Assembly (NCBI RefSeq): GCF_900115545.1
Contig: NZ_FOWV01000005.1
Location: 124,001 to 188,000 of the forward strand
Length of the DNA: 64,000 nucleotides
Source: Ralstonia sp. NFACC01
Lineage (GTDB): Bacteria; Pseudomonadota; Gammaproteobacteria; Burkholderiales; Burkholderiaceae
Reading direction: 5' to 3'
The notes below the pieces were generated by a model that saw only the letters and a program-made list of their open reading frames with translations, ran no database searches and was not told the origin of the DNA. Positions 39,650 through 52,240 of this stretch are shown here, piece after piece (position 1 is the stretch's first letter; the number at the start of each line of letters is the position of its first letter). The position numbers and the translations under genes were made by a program.

Positions 39650-41110
39650 TTACTCGACAGATTTGACCATGTCTTCGACAACCTTCTTGGCGTCGCCAAA
39701 CACCATCATGGTCTTGTCCATGTAGAACAGCTCGTTATCGAGTCCGGCGTAGCCGGCGTTCATCGAGCGTTTGTTCACGATGATGGTCTTGGCCTTGTAA
39801 GCCTCCAGGATCGGCATGCCCGCAATGGGCGACTTCGGGTCGTTCTTGGCGGCCGGGTTGACCACGTCGTTGGCGCCCAACACCAGCACCACGTCGGCCT
39901 GGCCGAACTCACCGTTGATGTCTTCCATTTCAAACACCTGGTCGTACGGCACTTCGGCTTCGGCCAGCAGCACGTTCATGTGGCCCGGCATGCGGCCTGC
40001 GACCGGGTGGATTGCGTATTTGACCGTCACGCCCTTGTCCGACAGCTTCTCGGTCAGCTCCTTCAGGGCGTGCTGTGCGCGCGCCACCGCCAAGCCATAG
40101 CCGGGGACGATGATGACCGTCTCGGCGTTGCCCATGAGGAAGGCCGCATCGTCCGGCGAGCCCGATTTGACCGGGCGCTGCTGCCCCGCGCCACCCGCGG
40201 CTGCTCCGGCGGAAGCCTCCGAACCGAAGCCGCCCAGGATCACGTTGAAGAACGACCGGTTCATCGCCTTGCACATGATGTAAGACAGAATTGCACCGGA
40301 TGAACCCACCAGCGAGCCTGCAATGATCAGCATCGGGTTGTTGAGCGAGAAACCGATGCCCGCCGCCGCCCAGCCCGAATACGAGTTCAGCATCGACACC
40401 ACCACCGGCATGTCGGCGCCGCCGATGGGGATGATGATCAGCACGCCCAGCACAAAGGCGATGGCCGTCATGATGACGAACGGCAGCCAGCTCTGGCTCA
40501 GGAAGAACAGGATGCCGAAGCCCAGCATGGCCACCGCCAGCAGCAAGTTCAGCATGTGCTGGCCGGCAAACTGCACCGGCGCGCCCTGGAACAGGCGGAA
40601 CTTGTACTTGCCCGACAGCTTGCCGAACGCGATCACCGAACCGGAGAACGTGATGGCGCCGACGAACGTGCCAATGAACAGTTCCACGCGGTTGCCCAGC
40701 GGCAGCACGTTGTCACCAGCCATCGTGATGCCGAACGCCGACGGCTCGGCCACGGCGGCCACGGCAATGCACACCGCCGCCAGACCGATCAGCGAGTGCA
40801 TGGCCGCCACCAGCTCGGGCATCTTGGTCATTTCGACCGTGCGTGCCACATAGGCGCCGATGCCGCCGCCAACCACCAGGCCCGCGAAGATCAGGATGAA
40901 ACCCGTGGATGTGCCGCTCTCGGTGCCGGCGAACATCTCGGCCTTGAGCTTGTAGATGAGCGCGATGGTCGTGACGGCGGCGATCGCCATGCCCGTCATG
41001 CCGAACGCGTTGCCGCGCCGCGCCGTGGTCGGGTGCGAAAGCCCCTTGAGCGCTTGGATAAAGCACACCGACGCCAGCAAGTACAGCAGGGTGACGAGGT
41101 TCATGCTCAT
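39650..41110 (-). CDS. pntB: NAD(P) transhydrogenase subunit beta
   Basis: A 486-residue subunit of the proton-translocating transhydrogenase. About nine hydrophobic helices occupy the first 270 residues (domain II). The NADP-binding domain III fills the C-terminal 180 residues, with [39 protein letters not shown] and the [17 protein letters not shown] loop. It makes NADPH from NADH using proton motive force. The ATG overlaps the pntAB stop as ATGA; a longer open frame upstream lies inside pntAB and is rejected. Confidence 0.96.
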   Translation of the reverse strand: MSMNLVTLLYLLASVCFIQALKGLSHPTTARRGNAFGMTGMAIAAVTTIALIYKLKAEMFAGTESGTSTGFILIFAGLVVGGGIGAYVARTVEMTKMPELVAAMHSLIGLAAVCIAVAAVAEPSAFGITMAGDNVLPLGNRVELFIGTFVGAITFSGSVIAFGKLSGKYKFRLFQGAPVQFAGQHMLNLLLAVAMLGFGILFFLSQSWLPFVIMTAIAFVLGVLIIIPIGGADMPVVVSMLNSYSGWAAAGIGFSLNNPMLIIAGSLVGSSGAILSYIMCKAMNRSFFNVILGGFGSEASAGAAAGGAGQQRPVKSGSPDDAAFLMGNAETVIIVPGYGLAVARAQHALKELTEKLSDKGVTVKYAIHPVAGRMPGHMNVLLAEAEVPYDQVFEMEDINGEFGQADVVLVLGANDVVNPAAKNDPKSPIAGMPILEAYKAKTIIVNKRSMNAGYAGLDNELFYMDKTMMVFGDAKKVVEDMVKSVE

Positions 41111-41436
41111 TGCTTGGCTCCCTCGGACTGTCCGCCCTTGGCCTTCGGCTCTTTTTTCTTGAACATCTCCAGCATGCGCTGGGTGACCAGGAAGCCGCCA
41201 AACACGTTGACCGCTGCCAGTGCCACCGCCACCACGCCCATCGTGCGACCCAGGCCGGTCTGCGTCAGGCCGGCTGCCAGCATGGCGCCGACGATGATGA
41301 TGGCCGAAATGGCATTCGTCACAGCCATCAACGGCGTATGCAGCGCCGGCGTGACCGTCCAAACCACGTGGTAGCCGACGTAGATCGCCAGCACGAAGAT
41401 GATCAGGTTGATCACCGTGTGATTGACCAGCTCCAT
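41107..41436 (-). CDS. pntAB: NAD(P) transhydrogenase subunit alpha, part 2 (membrane)
   Basis: A 109-residue membrane subunit with three to four helices ([54 protein letters not shown]) and the [17 protein letters not shown] signature. It corresponds to the membrane part of E. coli PntA; here the alpha subunit is split. A lysine-rich C-terminus follows ([10 protein letters not shown]). The chosen ATG has GAGGAG upstream. panD precedes it by 71 nt and pntB overlaps its stop. Confidence 0.93.
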   Translation of the reverse strand: MELVNHTVINLIIFVLAIYVGYHVVWTVTPALHTPLMAVTNAISAIIIVGAMLAAGLTQTGLGRTMGVVAVALAAVNVFGGFLVTQRMLEMFKKKEPKAKGGQSEGAKQ

Positions 41437-41507
41437 GAGTGCTCCTCCTCGCTTCTTGGTCGATGTGCGAAGCGGCCCTGTCATGCAGACATGGGCCGCG
41501 TGGCGCG

Positions 41508-41870
41508 TCAGGTTTCCTTGATGGCCTTGATCTTGTTGCCCTCGCCCAGCAGCACGACCTTGGGCTTGTAGCTGGCGACTTCCTCTTCGTTCATCGGCGC
41601 GTAGGTGCAGATGATCAGCAGGTCGCCCACGTGAGCGCGGCGCGCAGCAGCACCGTTGAGCGAGATTTCGCCCGAACCGCGCTTGCCCTTGATGATGTAG
41701 GTCGAAAAGCGCTCGCCGTTGTTGACGTTGTACAGCTCGATCTTTTCGTATTCGCGCATGTCGGCGGCGTCGAGGAGGTCCTCGTCGATGCCGCAGGAGC
41801 CTTCGTAGTCAAGATCGGCCTGGGTGACCGTCGCGCGGTGCAGCTTGGCGCGAAGCATGTTGCGTTGCAT
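41508..41870 (-). CDS. panD: Aspartate 1-decarboxylase (pyruvoyl enzyme)
   Basis: A 120-residue proenzyme that decarboxylates L-aspartate to beta-alanine for pantothenate and CoA. The self-cleavage site is Gly24-Ser25 (YEGSCGID), where Ser25 becomes the pyruvoyl group. The N-terminal [18 protein letters not shown] and the NGAAAR motif are intact, and length is standard. It lies between pntAA (82 nt) and pntAB (71 nt) on the same strand, so it is probably transcribed with the transhydrogenase. Confidence 0.97.
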   Translation of the reverse strand: MQRNMLRAKLHRATVTQADLDYEGSCGIDEDLLDAADMREYEKIELYNVNNGERFSTYIIKGKRGSGEISLNGAAARRAHVGDLLIICTYAPMNEEEVASYKPKVVLLGEGNKIKAIKET

Positions 41871-41952
41871 GAAGCTTTCCTTGAAACAAAAATGAAATCG
41901 CCACTGGCGACCAGGCCGGGTTTCGCTTCCGGCCGGGCCGCCGTCTCCGTTC

Positions 41953-43092
<1,140 letters not shown>

Positions 43093-43379
43093 CGTGTTCT
43101 CTCCTCGCTGATTATGTTTAGGATGCGCGCGAAGTGAACGAAGGCGCGCTGGATCAGGATCGACGTGCAGCTTACCCGAACTTTTTGGCGCACGGACGCT
43201 CGTCGAATGGCATGTCGAATATCCGAACCCACACGGAATGCGGGCCGATCCTGCGCAAACGTGTGCTCAATTGCTCACAACGGCGGCGCGCGGCGATATA
43301 CGTCTGCTCCAACGCGCTGGGCAAGCGTGGAGGGCAGCCTCCAGCTACAATAACGCCTTGTTTTTGTTGCCTTTTTGCC

Positions 43380-43874
43380 ATGAACCAAGCTGTCCGCTGG
43401 AAACCCAGCGTTACCGTTGCCGCCGTCATTGAACAAGATGGGCGCTTTCTGCTGGTTGAGGAGCACACCGATGTGGGCTTGCGCCTGAACCAGCCCGCCG
43501 GCCATCTCGACCCAGACGAAAGCCTGGTCGACGCCGTCGCGCGTGAGGCAATGGAAGAAACCGCGTACAGCTTTGTGCCGACCGCCTTCCTGGGCTGCTA
43601 CATGGCGCAGTTCCAACCGCCGCAGGGGGATCCGATCACCTATGTGCGGATGGCATTTACCGGCGAGCTCGGCCCCCAAGACCCTCGCCGCGCCCTGGAC
43701 GACGGCATCGTCCGCACCGTGTGGATGACACCGGATGAAATCCGCGCCAGCCGCGAGCGCCATCGCAGCCCGTTGCTGCTCGCCTGCGTCGAAGATTACT
43801 TGGCCGGCAAGCGCTATCCGCTAGACGTCATCCATACGCACGCCAGTGTGTACGGGCTCGGAGCGCAGCCATGA
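43380..43874 (+). CDS. Nudix hydrolase (NudJ-like)
   Basis: A 164-residue Nudix protein starting at the ATG at 43380, downstream of a TACAAT -10 candidate (43346-43351). The Nudix box is [22 protein letters not shown]: the metal-binding REAMEE core is present, while the final glycine of the consensus is alanine. The C-terminal HTHASVYGL resembles NudJ/YmfB proteins, which dephosphorylate thiamine pyrophosphate precursors and nucleoside diphosphates. The stop overlaps the mnmA start as ATGA, a linkage also seen in E. coli (nudJ-mnmA). Confidence 0.9.
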   Translation: MNQAVRWKPSVTVAAVIEQDGRFLLVEEHTDVGLRLNQPAGHLDPDESLVDAVAREAMEETAYSFVPTAFLGCYMAQFQPPQGDPITYVRMAFTGELGPQDPRRALDDGIVRTVWMTPDEIRASRERHRSPLLLACVEDYLAGKRYPLDVIHTHASVYGLGAQP

Positions 43875-44983
43875 GCAAGAAGCGCATCGTCGTTGGGATG
43901 TCCGGCGGGGTGGATTCGTCCGTGACCGCGTGGCTGCTTAAACAGCAGGGCTACGACGTCGTCGGCCTGTTCATGAAGAACTGGGAAGACGATGACGACA
44001 GCGAATACTGCTCGACCCGGCAGGATTGGATCGACGTGGTATCGGTGGCCGACCTGATCGGCGTGGATGTCGAAGCCGTCAACTTTGCCGCCGAGTACAA
44101 GGACCGCGTCTTTGCGGACTTCCTGCGCGAATATTCGGCCGGACGCACGCCTAATCCCGACGTGCTTTGCAACGCCGAGATCAAGTTCAAAGCCTTCCTC
44201 GATCACGCGATGGCCCTGGGCGCCGACACGATCGCGACCGGACACTACGCCCGCGTGCGCGAGGTCGATGGTCGCTTTGAGCTGCTCAAGGCGTTCGATC
44301 ACACGAAAGACCAAAGCTATTTCCTGCACCGGCTGAACCAGGCGCAGCTCTCGCGCACGCTCTTCCCACTGGGCGAGATGCCGAAGACGAAGGTGCGTGA
44401 GATCGCCGCCGAGATCGGCCTGCCGAACGCTAAGAAAAAAGATTCCACCGGCATCTGCTTCATTGGCGAGCGGCCTTTCCGCGATTTCCTCAACCGCTAC
44501 CTGCCGACCAAGCCCGGCCCGATCAAGACGCCCGACGGCAAGACCATCGGCGAGCACATCGGCTTGGCGTTCTACACGCTGGGGCAGCGCAAGGGCATCG
44601 GCATCGGCGGCAGCCGCGACGGCAACGGCGATGCCTGGTACGTCGCACGCAAGGACATGGCGGCCAATACGCTGTACGTGGTGCAGGGCCACGATCACCC
44701 GTGGCTGCTGGCGCATACCGTGCACGCCGATGATCTGAGCTGGGTGGCCGGCCACGCGCCCACCGAAGGCGCCCACCTTGGCGCCAAGACGCGTTACCGC
44801 CAGGCGGATGCGCCTTGCACGGTCGCACGCGCGGCAAATGGCGCGCTCACGCTGACCTTCCCCGAAGCGCAGTGGGCTGTCACGCCGGGCCAATCCGCGG
44901 TGTTGTACGACGGTGAAATCTGCCTGGGCGGCGGCATTATTTCTGCGGCTGAGCCGGCGATCGTCGAAAAGGCGGTCGCCTGA
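43871..44983 (+). CDS. mnmA: tRNA-specific 2-thiouridylase
   Basis: A 370-residue enzyme that adds sulfur at position 2 of the wobble uridine in tRNA-Lys, -Glu and -Gln. The PP-loop ATP motif [10 protein letters not shown] is at residues 9-18. The catalytic cysteines are Cys100 ([11 protein letters not shown]) and Cys196 ([11 protein letters not shown]). GHYARV and [11 protein letters not shown] are further signatures. Translation is probably coupled to the upstream Nudix gene through an ATGA overlap. Confidence 0.97.
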   Translation: MSKKRIVVGMSGGVDSSVTAWLLKQQGYDVVGLFMKNWEDDDDSEYCSTRQDWIDVVSVADLIGVDVEAVNFAAEYKDRVFADFLREYSAGRTPNPDVLCNAEIKFKAFLDHAMALGADTIATGHYARVREVDGRFELLKAFDHTKDQSYFLHRLNQAQLSRTLFPLGEMPKTKVREIAAEIGLPNAKKKDSTGICFIGERPFRDFLNRYLPTKPGPIKTPDGKTIGEHIGLAFYTLGQRKGIGIGGSRDGNGDAWYVARKDMAANTLYVVQGHDHPWLLAHTVHADDLSWVAGHAPTEGAHLGAKTRYRQADAPCTVARAANGALTLTFPEAQWAVTPGQSAVLYDGEICLGGGIISAAEPAIVEKAVA

Positions 44984-45074
44984 GCGGTTTTCGCAACACT
45001 GCGTTGTGCCGGCTGCGGCTGTTGCAGCACTCGTTTAAGCTTGCGCCCTGATTTGTCTCCACACAGGGTTGGTC

Positions 45075-46673
45075 ATGCTGCCACGTCGCTACTGGGCCTT
45101 CGCGGGCGTTGTGCTGTTGTTTGCCGTCACCGCCGGGTTTGCGATAGCGGGGCGTCTGCATTGGGTGTGCGCGGTCATTCCGGGCATGTTCGTCATCCTG
45201 GGCGTGCACGACATCACGCAGACGCGCCATTCGGTGCTGCGCAACTACCCGCTCTGGGGCCATTTCCGTTTCCTCTTTGAATTCATTCGCCCGGAAATCC
45301 GCCAGTACTTCGTTGAAGACGACACGGATGAAAAGCCGTTCTCGCGCGCCCAGCGCAGCATCGTTTATCAGCGCGCCAAGGGCGAAGTCGATAGCCGCCC
45401 ATTCGGCACCGAAGTTGATGTGAAGGTGCCGGGGCACGAGTGGATCGGCCACTCGCTGGCGCCCACGCGCATTGCCTCGTCAGATTTTCGCGTGATGGTG
45501 GGCGAGGGCCGCGCCAAGCCGTATTCGATGTCGGTGTTCAACATCTCGGCGATGAGCTTCGGGGCGCTGTCGGGCAATGCCATTCGCGCGCTCAACCGTG
45601 GTGCGAAGCTCGGCAACTTCATCCATGACACGGGCGAGGGATCGATTTCGCCGTACCACCGCGAAGAGGGCGGAGACCTGATCTGGGAAGTGGCGTCAGG
45701 CTACTTCGGTTGCCGCGACGCGAACGGCCGCTTCGATCCGGACCGCTTTGCCGAACAGGCGCGCAGCCCGCAGGTAAAGATGATTGAAGTGAAGCTGTCG
45801 CAGGGTGCCAAGCCAGGGCACGGCGGCGTATTGCCTGCCGCCAAGGTGACGCCCGAGATTGCCGCCACGCGCGGCATTCAGATCGGCAAGGATTGTATTT
45901 CGCCAGCCGCGCATTCGGAGTTCAGCACGCCGCTGGGGTTGCTGCAGTTTGTGGACCGGTTGCGCACGCTATCCGGTGGCAAGCCGACCGGCTTCAAGCT
46001 GTGTATCGGGCATCCGTGGGAGTTCTTCGGCATCGTCAAGGCGATGCTGGACTCAGGCATCCTGCCGGACTTCATCGTTGTCGACGGCGCGGAGGGCGGC
46101 ACGGGTGCGGCACCGCTCGAATTTACGGACCACGTCGGCACGCCGCTCCAGGAAGGGCTGCTGCTGGTGCACAACACGCTGGTCGGCACCAACCTGCGCG
46201 ACAAGATCAAGATTGGCGCCTCAGGCAAGATCGTCACGGCGTTCGACGTCGCCCGCACGCTGGCAATGGGCGCCGATTGGTGCAATGCTGCGCGCGGCTT
46301 CATGTTTGCGCTGGGCTGCATCCAGGCACAGAAGTGCCACACCGATCGCTGCCCGACCGGGGTGGCGACACAAGACCCGTCTCGGCAGAAGGCACTCGTG
46401 GTGCCCGACAAGGCCGAGCGCGTGCATCAATATCACGCGCACACGCTGCATGCGCTGCTGGAACTGACGCAGGCGGCCGGCCTGCAGCATCCGGCGGATT
46501 TCCGCGCGCACCACATCGTGCGGCGCGTGTCGGGCAACGAGGTGCAGTTGCTCTCCGCGCTGCTCAAGTACCTGGAACCCGGCGATCTGCTGGCCGGGCG
46601 GTACCGTTACCAGCTGTATGAGCGCTACTGGCCGATGGCCCAGGCCGAACGGTTTGATCCGGTGGCCGTGTAA
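45075..46673 (+). CDS. Membrane-anchored FMN-binding glutamate synthase-like protein
   Basis: A 532-residue protein. Two hydrophobic helices fill residues 5-55, and the rest is a glutamate synthase FMN domain without amidotransferase domain. SVFNISAMSFGALSGNAIRALN, the phosphate site IVVDGAEGGTGAAP and IGASGKIVTAFDVAR are typical. GCIQAQKCHTDRCPTGVATQ contains the Cys-x5-Cys-x4-Cys spacing of the 3Fe-4S cluster of GltB. It is a common but uncharacterised family; the reaction and partner are unknown. I prefer the ATG at 45075 to the TTG at 45069. Confidence 0.88.
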   Translation: MLPRRYWAFAGVVLLFAVTAGFAIAGRLHWVCAVIPGMFVILGVHDITQTRHSVLRNYPLWGHFRFLFEFIRPEIRQYFVEDDTDEKPFSRAQRSIVYQRAKGEVDSRPFGTEVDVKVPGHEWIGHSLAPTRIASSDFRVMVGEGRAKPYSMSVFNISAMSFGALSGNAIRALNRGAKLGNFIHDTGEGSISPYHREEGGDLIWEVASGYFGCRDANGRFDPDRFAEQARSPQVKMIEVKLSQGAKPGHGGVLPAAKVTPEIAATRGIQIGKDCISPAAHSEFSTPLGLLQFVDRLRTLSGGKPTGFKLCIGHPWEFFGIVKAMLDSGILPDFIVVDGAEGGTGAAPLEFTDHVGTPLQEGLLLVHNTLVGTNLRDKIKIGASGKIVTAFDVARTLAMGADWCNAARGFMFALGCIQAQKCHTDRCPTGVATQDPSRQKALVVPDKAERVHQYHAHTLHALLELTQAAGLQHPADFRAHHIVRRVSGNEVQLLSALLKYLEPGDLLAGRYRYQLYERYWPMAQAERFDPVAV

Positions 46674-46693
46674 CGCTCGCGAACTTCCATCGA

Positions 46694-47302
46694 TTACTGC
46701 GGCTGGGTTTCCATGAAACTCGGCCGCTTCTCAATGCGCGTGTAGAACGAAGCGAGATTGGCGTGACGTTCGCGCCAGTCGATCTGTGGCTGGCGGAAAT
46801 CCAGGTAGGCAAGCGCGCAGCCGACGGCGATGTCGGCCAGTGTCAGGTGGTTGCCGTTGCACCAAGTCTTGTCGGCCAAGCCTTGCGACATGGCTTGCAG
46901 CGCCTGGTCAATCTTGTGAGTCTGGCGGGCGAGCCATGTTTCGCTGCGTTGTTCCGGCGTGCGCTGCGTATGTTCGATGCGCAGCATGAGCGCGGCGTCG
47001 AGCAGGCCGTCGGCCAGCGCCTCCCAGCAGCGCACTTCCACGCGTTCCCGGCTCGAAGGCGGAATGAGGCGCGCCACCGGCGACAGCGTGTCGGCATATT
47101 CCGCGATGACGCGCGAGTCGAATAGGGCGCCGCCGTCGTCCATCACCAGGCAGGGCACCTTGCCCAGCGGGTTGAACTGGTGGATTTGCGTACTTGCGCT
47201 CCACACGTCTTCCAGCACGAACTGGTAGTCGATTTTCTTTTCAGCCAGGACGACGCGCACCTTGCGGGTGTACGGGCTGGCGTGCGATCCGATCAGTTTC
47301 AT
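46694..47302 (-). CDS. Glutathione S-transferase family protein
   Basis: A 202-residue protein. The thioredoxin-like N-terminal domain has MKLIGSHASPYTRKVRVVLAEK, with Ser9 in the catalytic position, the cis-proline in GKVPCLVMDDG and SRVIAEYAD for the glutathione gamma-glutamyl contact. The helical C-terminal domain has LTLADIAVGCALAYLDFR. It resembles E. coli YibF. The ATG two codons upstream (47308) is equally possible. It is convergent with the glutamate synthase-like gene, 20 nt apart, with no terminator visible between them. Confidence 0.9.
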   Translation of the reverse strand: MKLIGSHASPYTRKVRVVLAEKKIDYQFVLEDVWSASTQIHQFNPLGKVPCLVMDDGGALFDSRVIAEYADTLSPVARLIPPSSRERVEVRCWEALADGLLDAALMLRIEHTQRTPEQRSETWLARQTHKIDQALQAMSQGLADKTWCNGNHLTLADIAVGCALAYLDFRQPQIDWRERHANLASFYTRIEKRPSFMETQPQ

Positions 47303-47400
47303 AGGCATGTCATGTTGGAGGCGGAAGTATAGCTGCGCACTTTCCCGAGTGCGCTGCGCGGCGCCTGAACCCAACTCAACCAAACGGAGGCTTGCTTTAG

Positions 47401-48915
<1,515 letters not shown>

Positions 48916-48947
48916 TTGTTGCAAAAATTTGGTGGTACCGTCTTAGG

Positions 48948-48984
48948 AACGGCCCGCTCTCGGATCAGAGGGCGGGCCGTTTTG
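48948..48984 (+). terminator. Intrinsic terminator of purB
   Basis: AACGGCCCGC with GCGGGCCGTT, an interior CTCT/AGAG extension and a short loop, followed by TTTTG and TTTATT. It starts 33 nt after the purB stop. Confidence 0.85.
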
Positions 48985-49178
48985 TTTATTACGCTCCATA
49001 GAACAGTCTGCTGCACCATCTCTTAAAAGCTGCCTGATCAATCAAAAAATTTGAATCGCTTGGTGAACTTCGGGCTGCCTTGACCCGTCGGATCGCGCAA
49101 ATAATGCACAATCGTTTGGCGCCGTGGTCATACCCACAGGCGCCGCCTACTGAGCGCTCCAAAACACCGAGGGAACCG

Positions 49179-49760
49179 ATGTCACAAGCCGCCCACTCGA
49201 ATTTCGCCACGCGCGGCGCCGCTGACCACGGCGCCTATGCCAAGCCCGCGATTGCGATGCACTGGATCATCGCGCTGTTGATCTTCGCGGCCTTCGGGCT
49301 CGGTCTGTACATGACCGATATCCCGGGCTTTACGCCGACCAAGCTGAAGTTGTTCTCGTATCACAAGTGGATCGGCATCACGGTGCTGATCTTTGCGGTG
49401 CTGCGCGTGCTGTGGCGCCTGACGCACCCGGCGCCGGGCCCCGTCCCCGGTCTGCCGAAATGGCAGCACGCCGCCGCCGAAGCCGCGCACCTCGGGCTCT
49501 ATCTGCTGATCCTGGCGGTGCCGCTGACCGGCTATCTGCTGAGCGTCGCGGCCGGCGTGAAGGTTGTCTATCTTGGCCTGTGGGAACTGCCGATGCCGTT
49601 CGACAAGAGCGATGCGCTGAAAGACATCTTCAGCATGGCGCACGAATGGCTGAACTGGACCATGGCGGCCATCGTCGTGCTGCACATTCTGGCTGCGCTC
49701 AAGCACCACGTCGTCGATCGCGACGGCACGCTGCGCCGCATGGTGCCGTTCCTCCGCTGA
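49179..49760 (+). CDS. Cytochrome b561 family protein
   Basis: A 193-residue di-haem inner-membrane protein with four helices. The candidate haem ligands are histidines in IAMHWIIALLIFA, SYHKWIGITVLIF, AAHLGLYLLILAV and VLHILAALKHHVV. It should move electrons between quinol and a periplasmic or membrane acceptor. The ATG at 49179 follows GAGGGAACCG. Two yceI genes follow, matching the E. coli pair yceJ-yceI, so the three probably form an operon. Confidence 0.9.
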   Translation: MSQAAHSNFATRGAADHGAYAKPAIAMHWIIALLIFAAFGLGLYMTDIPGFTPTKLKLFSYHKWIGITVLIFAVLRVLWRLTHPAPGPVPGLPKWQHAAAEAAHLGLYLLILAVPLTGYLLSVAAGVKVVYLGLWELPMPFDKSDALKDIFSMAHEWLNWTMAAIVVLHILAALKHHVVDRDGTLRRMVPFLR

Positions 49761-49858
49761 TTTCCCAGCGCGCTGGCGCACGGTGTGTGCCGGCGCCCTG
49801 CCTTTCCATCCTGACCAAGACTGCCGGCATGACCCGGCCTGACCGAAGGAGTCTGATG

Positions 49859-50431
49859 ATGAAACGTTTTGTGCGCCCCCGCGCGATTGCCCTGGTTGCC
49901 GCCGGCGCGCTGTCGATCGCTGCCGTATCGGTATCGGCCATCGCCCAGGTGGATGCCGCCAAGAGCAGCGTCACCGCCACCGGCAAGCAGCTTGGCGTGC
50001 CGATGGATATCAAGTTCGGCAAGTTCGACGCCGCCGTCAATTACAACGCGGCCAATGTGGCTGCCTCGACGGCGAAGGTCGACATCGATGTGACGAGCGT
50101 TGACGTCGGCAGCAAGGAATACAACGACGAACTGAAGAAGAAGGACTGGTTCGACACCGCCAAGTATCCGAAGGCAACGTTCGTGTCGTCGGCGTTCAAG
50201 CCCGGCGCGGGCGGCAAGGTCGATGTGGTCGGCAAGCTGACCATCAAGGGCGTCACGCAGGACGTGACGGCACCCGTGACGTTCAAGCAGGAAGGTTCCA
50301 ATCAGATTTTTGAAGGTGCGCTACCGGTCAAGCGCAACGTATTCAAGGTGGGTGATGGTGAGTGGAAGGACACGTCGGTCGTCTCGGACGACGTGACGAT
50401 CAAGTTCCGCGTCGTCATCGCCAAGAAGTAA
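49859..50431 (+). CDS. YceI-family periplasmic protein (copy 1)
   Basis: A 190-residue secreted protein with a signal peptide of about 30 residues ending SAIAQ. The YceI lipocalin-like beta-barrel follows, binding isoprenoid chains in known members. [54 protein letters not shown]-like spacing, with conserved [13 protein letters not shown], is diagnostic. An ATG one codon upstream (49856) is also possible; 49859 gives better spacing from GAAGGAG. It lies 98 nt after cytochrome b561 and 64 nt before the second copy. Confidence 0.9.
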   Translation: MKRFVRPRAIALVAAGALSIAAVSVSAIAQVDAAKSSVTATGKQLGVPMDIKFGKFDAAVNYNAANVAASTAKVDIDVTSVDVGSKEYNDELKKKDWFDTAKYPKATFVSSAFKPGAGGKVDVVGKLTIKGVTQDVTAPVTFKQEGSNQIFEGALPVKRNVFKVGDGEWKDTSVVSDDVTIKFRVVIAKK

Positions 50432-50495
50432 TCGGAAGTCTCATCCCAACGTTTTTCCGGCCCTCGTGTGCCGCTTTTATTCCGCAGGAGTTCTC

Positions 50496-51092
50496 ATGAA
50501 ATTGCGTATCCTCGTTGCCGCCCTGTCCGCTGTTGCCGCCACCGCAGCCTTTGCTGCCCCTGCTACGTACCAGCTCGATCCGAGCCATACGTACCCGAGC
50601 TTTGAAGCCGACCACATGGGCGGTCTGTCGAAGTGGCGCGGCAAGTTCGAGAAATCCAGCGGCACCGTGACGCTGGATCGCGCAGCCAAGACCGGCAGCA
50701 TTGACGTGACTGTGCAGACCGACAGCATCGACTTCGGTCTCGCCAAGATGAACGAGCACGCCAAGAGCGCCGAGATTTTCGACGTGGCCAAGTATCCGAC
50801 CGCCACGTTCAAGGGCAACTTCACGAAATTCAAGGGCGACGTGCCGACCGAAGCCGAAGGCCAGTTGACGCTGCACGGCGTGACCAAGCCGGCCAAGCTG
50901 GAAATCGACGCGTTCAAGTGCATGCCGCATCCGATGCTCAAGCGTGAAGTCTGCGGCGCCGATGCCGAGATGAAGTTCAAGCGCGATGACTTCGGCGTCG
51001 ACTACGGCAAGGCTTACGGTTTCAACATGGAAACCAAGCTGAAGATTCAGGTGGAAGGCATCAAGCAAGACACCAACGTCGCACAGCAGTAA
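50496..51092 (+). CDS. YceI-family periplasmic protein (copy 2)
   Basis: A 198-residue secreted protein with a signal peptide of about 20 residues ending [25 protein letters not shown] is the classical YceI opening, followed by [16 protein letters not shown] and [10 protein letters not shown]. It differs clearly from copy 1, so the tandem is old. Two cysteines ([16 protein letters not shown]) may form a disulfide in the periplasm. CAGGAG precedes the ATG. Confidence 0.92.
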   Translation: MKLRILVAALSAVAATAAFAAPATYQLDPSHTYPSFEADHMGGLSKWRGKFEKSSGTVTLDRAAKTGSIDVTVQTDSIDFGLAKMNEHAKSAEIFDVAKYPTATFKGNFTKFKGDVPTEAEGQLTLHGVTKPAKLEIDAFKCMPHPMLKREVCGADAEMKFKRDDFGVDYGKAYGFNMETKLKIQVEGIKQDTNVAQQ

Positions 51093-51116
51093 GCCACGCG
51101 ATCGCCACAGCCAAAG

Positions 51117-51147
51117 AAAAAGCCCCGCAATTGCGGGGCTTTTTTTG
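51117..51147. terminator. Bidirectional intrinsic terminator between yceI and secF
   Basis: A perfect palindrome, AAAAGCCCCGCAATTGCGGGGCTTTT, with extra T on the plus strand. It separates the convergent yceI and secF genes and has the same CCCGCAATTGCGGG core as the terminator at 4692-4719. Confidence 0.93.
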
Positions 51148-51190
51148 TTGCCCGAGGGATGAATCCTCGGGGCAGCGCGTAGCAGGGTCT

Positions 51191-52162
51191 TCAAACCTGT
51201 GCGCCAAAGTTCGGATCGTCTTCTTTCGGCCCACCGGCCTTCTTCTCAGACTTGACCAGGTCTTCGCGCTTGACGCCCAGCCACATGCACAGCGCAGCAG
51301 CCACAAACACCGACGAATAGATGCCGAACAGGATACCGATCGTCAGGGCCAGGGCGAAGTAGTGCAGCGTCGGGCCGCCGAACACCAGCATCGACACCAC
51401 CATCATTTCGGTCGACCCGTGGGTGATGATCGTGCGCGAGATGGTGCTGGTAATCGCGTGATCGATCACCTCGTGCGTGTTCATCTTGCGGTACTTGCGG
51501 AACGCTTCGCGGATCCGGTCGAAAATCACCACGGATTCGTTGACCGAATAGCCCAGCACCGCCAGCACCCCCGCCAGCACCGACAGCGAGAACTCCCACT
51601 GGAAAAATGCGAAGAAGCCCAGGATGATCACGACGTCGTGCAGGTTGGCGATCACGCCCGCCACGGCAAACTTCCATTCGAAGCGGATCGACAGGTAGAT
51701 CACGATGCCGATCACCACGAACAGCAGCGCCAGCAGGCCGTCTGTGGCGAGTTCCTTGCCGACCTGCGGGCCGACGAACTCAACGCGCTGCAGCTTGGCG
51801 TCAGGGTTGGCGGCGTTCAGGGCCGTCATCACCTGCTGGCTTTGCACGGCCGAAGCGATGGGCTTGCCATCCGGACCGGTCTTGAGCGGCAGGCGGATCA
51901 TCACGTCGCGCGAGGTGCCGAAGTTCTGCACCTGCGCATCGGCATAGCCAAGCTTCTCAACGTCGCCGCGGATCTTCGGCAGATCGGCGGCCTGGGTGTA
52001 AGCGACTTCCATCACCGTACCGCCAGTGAACTCCACCGACAGGTGCAGGCCCTTGTGGAACAGGAAGAAGACAGCGGCGATAAACGTCAGGAACGACAGC
52101 GCGTTGAGAATCAACGCGTGCTTCATGAACGGAATGTCGCGGCGGATGCGGAAAAACTCCAT
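51191..52162 (-). CDS. secF: Protein translocase subunit SecF
   Basis: A 323-residue inner-membrane RND-type protein that uses proton motive force to aid late steps of Sec export. Helix 1 is at about residues 18-37, followed by a periplasmic domain (LSVEFTGGTVMEVAY) and five helices from residue 140 on (GVLAVLGYSVNESVVIFDRIRE, SRTIITHGSTEMMVVSMLVFGG). The C-terminus is cytoplasmic and charged. It follows secD by 78 nt. Confidence 0.97.
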   Translation of the reverse strand: MEFFRIRRDIPFMKHALILNALSFLTFIAAVFFLFHKGLHLSVEFTGGTVMEVAYTQAADLPKIRGDVEKLGYADAQVQNFGTSRDVMIRLPLKTGPDGKPIASAVQSQQVMTALNAANPDAKLQRVEFVGPQVGKELATDGLLALLFVVIGIVIYLSIRFEWKFAVAGVIANLHDVVIILGFFAFFQWEFSLSVLAGVLAVLGYSVNESVVIFDRIREAFRKYRKMNTHEVIDHAITSTISRTIITHGSTEMMVVSMLVFGGPTLHYFALALTIGILFGIYSSVFVAAALCMWLGVKREDLVKSEKKAGGPKEDDPNFGAQV

Positions 52163-52240
52163 GGTCTGCCCTTTGTGGCGACCGTCCCTTCGTGTCGGGG
52201 CGGTGCCGGTTTTATGCGAGATTCGTTGTGGGTGGCGTGA

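Noticed and set aside
41111-41362. N-terminal extension of PntB to 570 residues
   Set aside because: The extension lies inside pntAB in another frame. The ATGA junction and the family length support the start at 41110.
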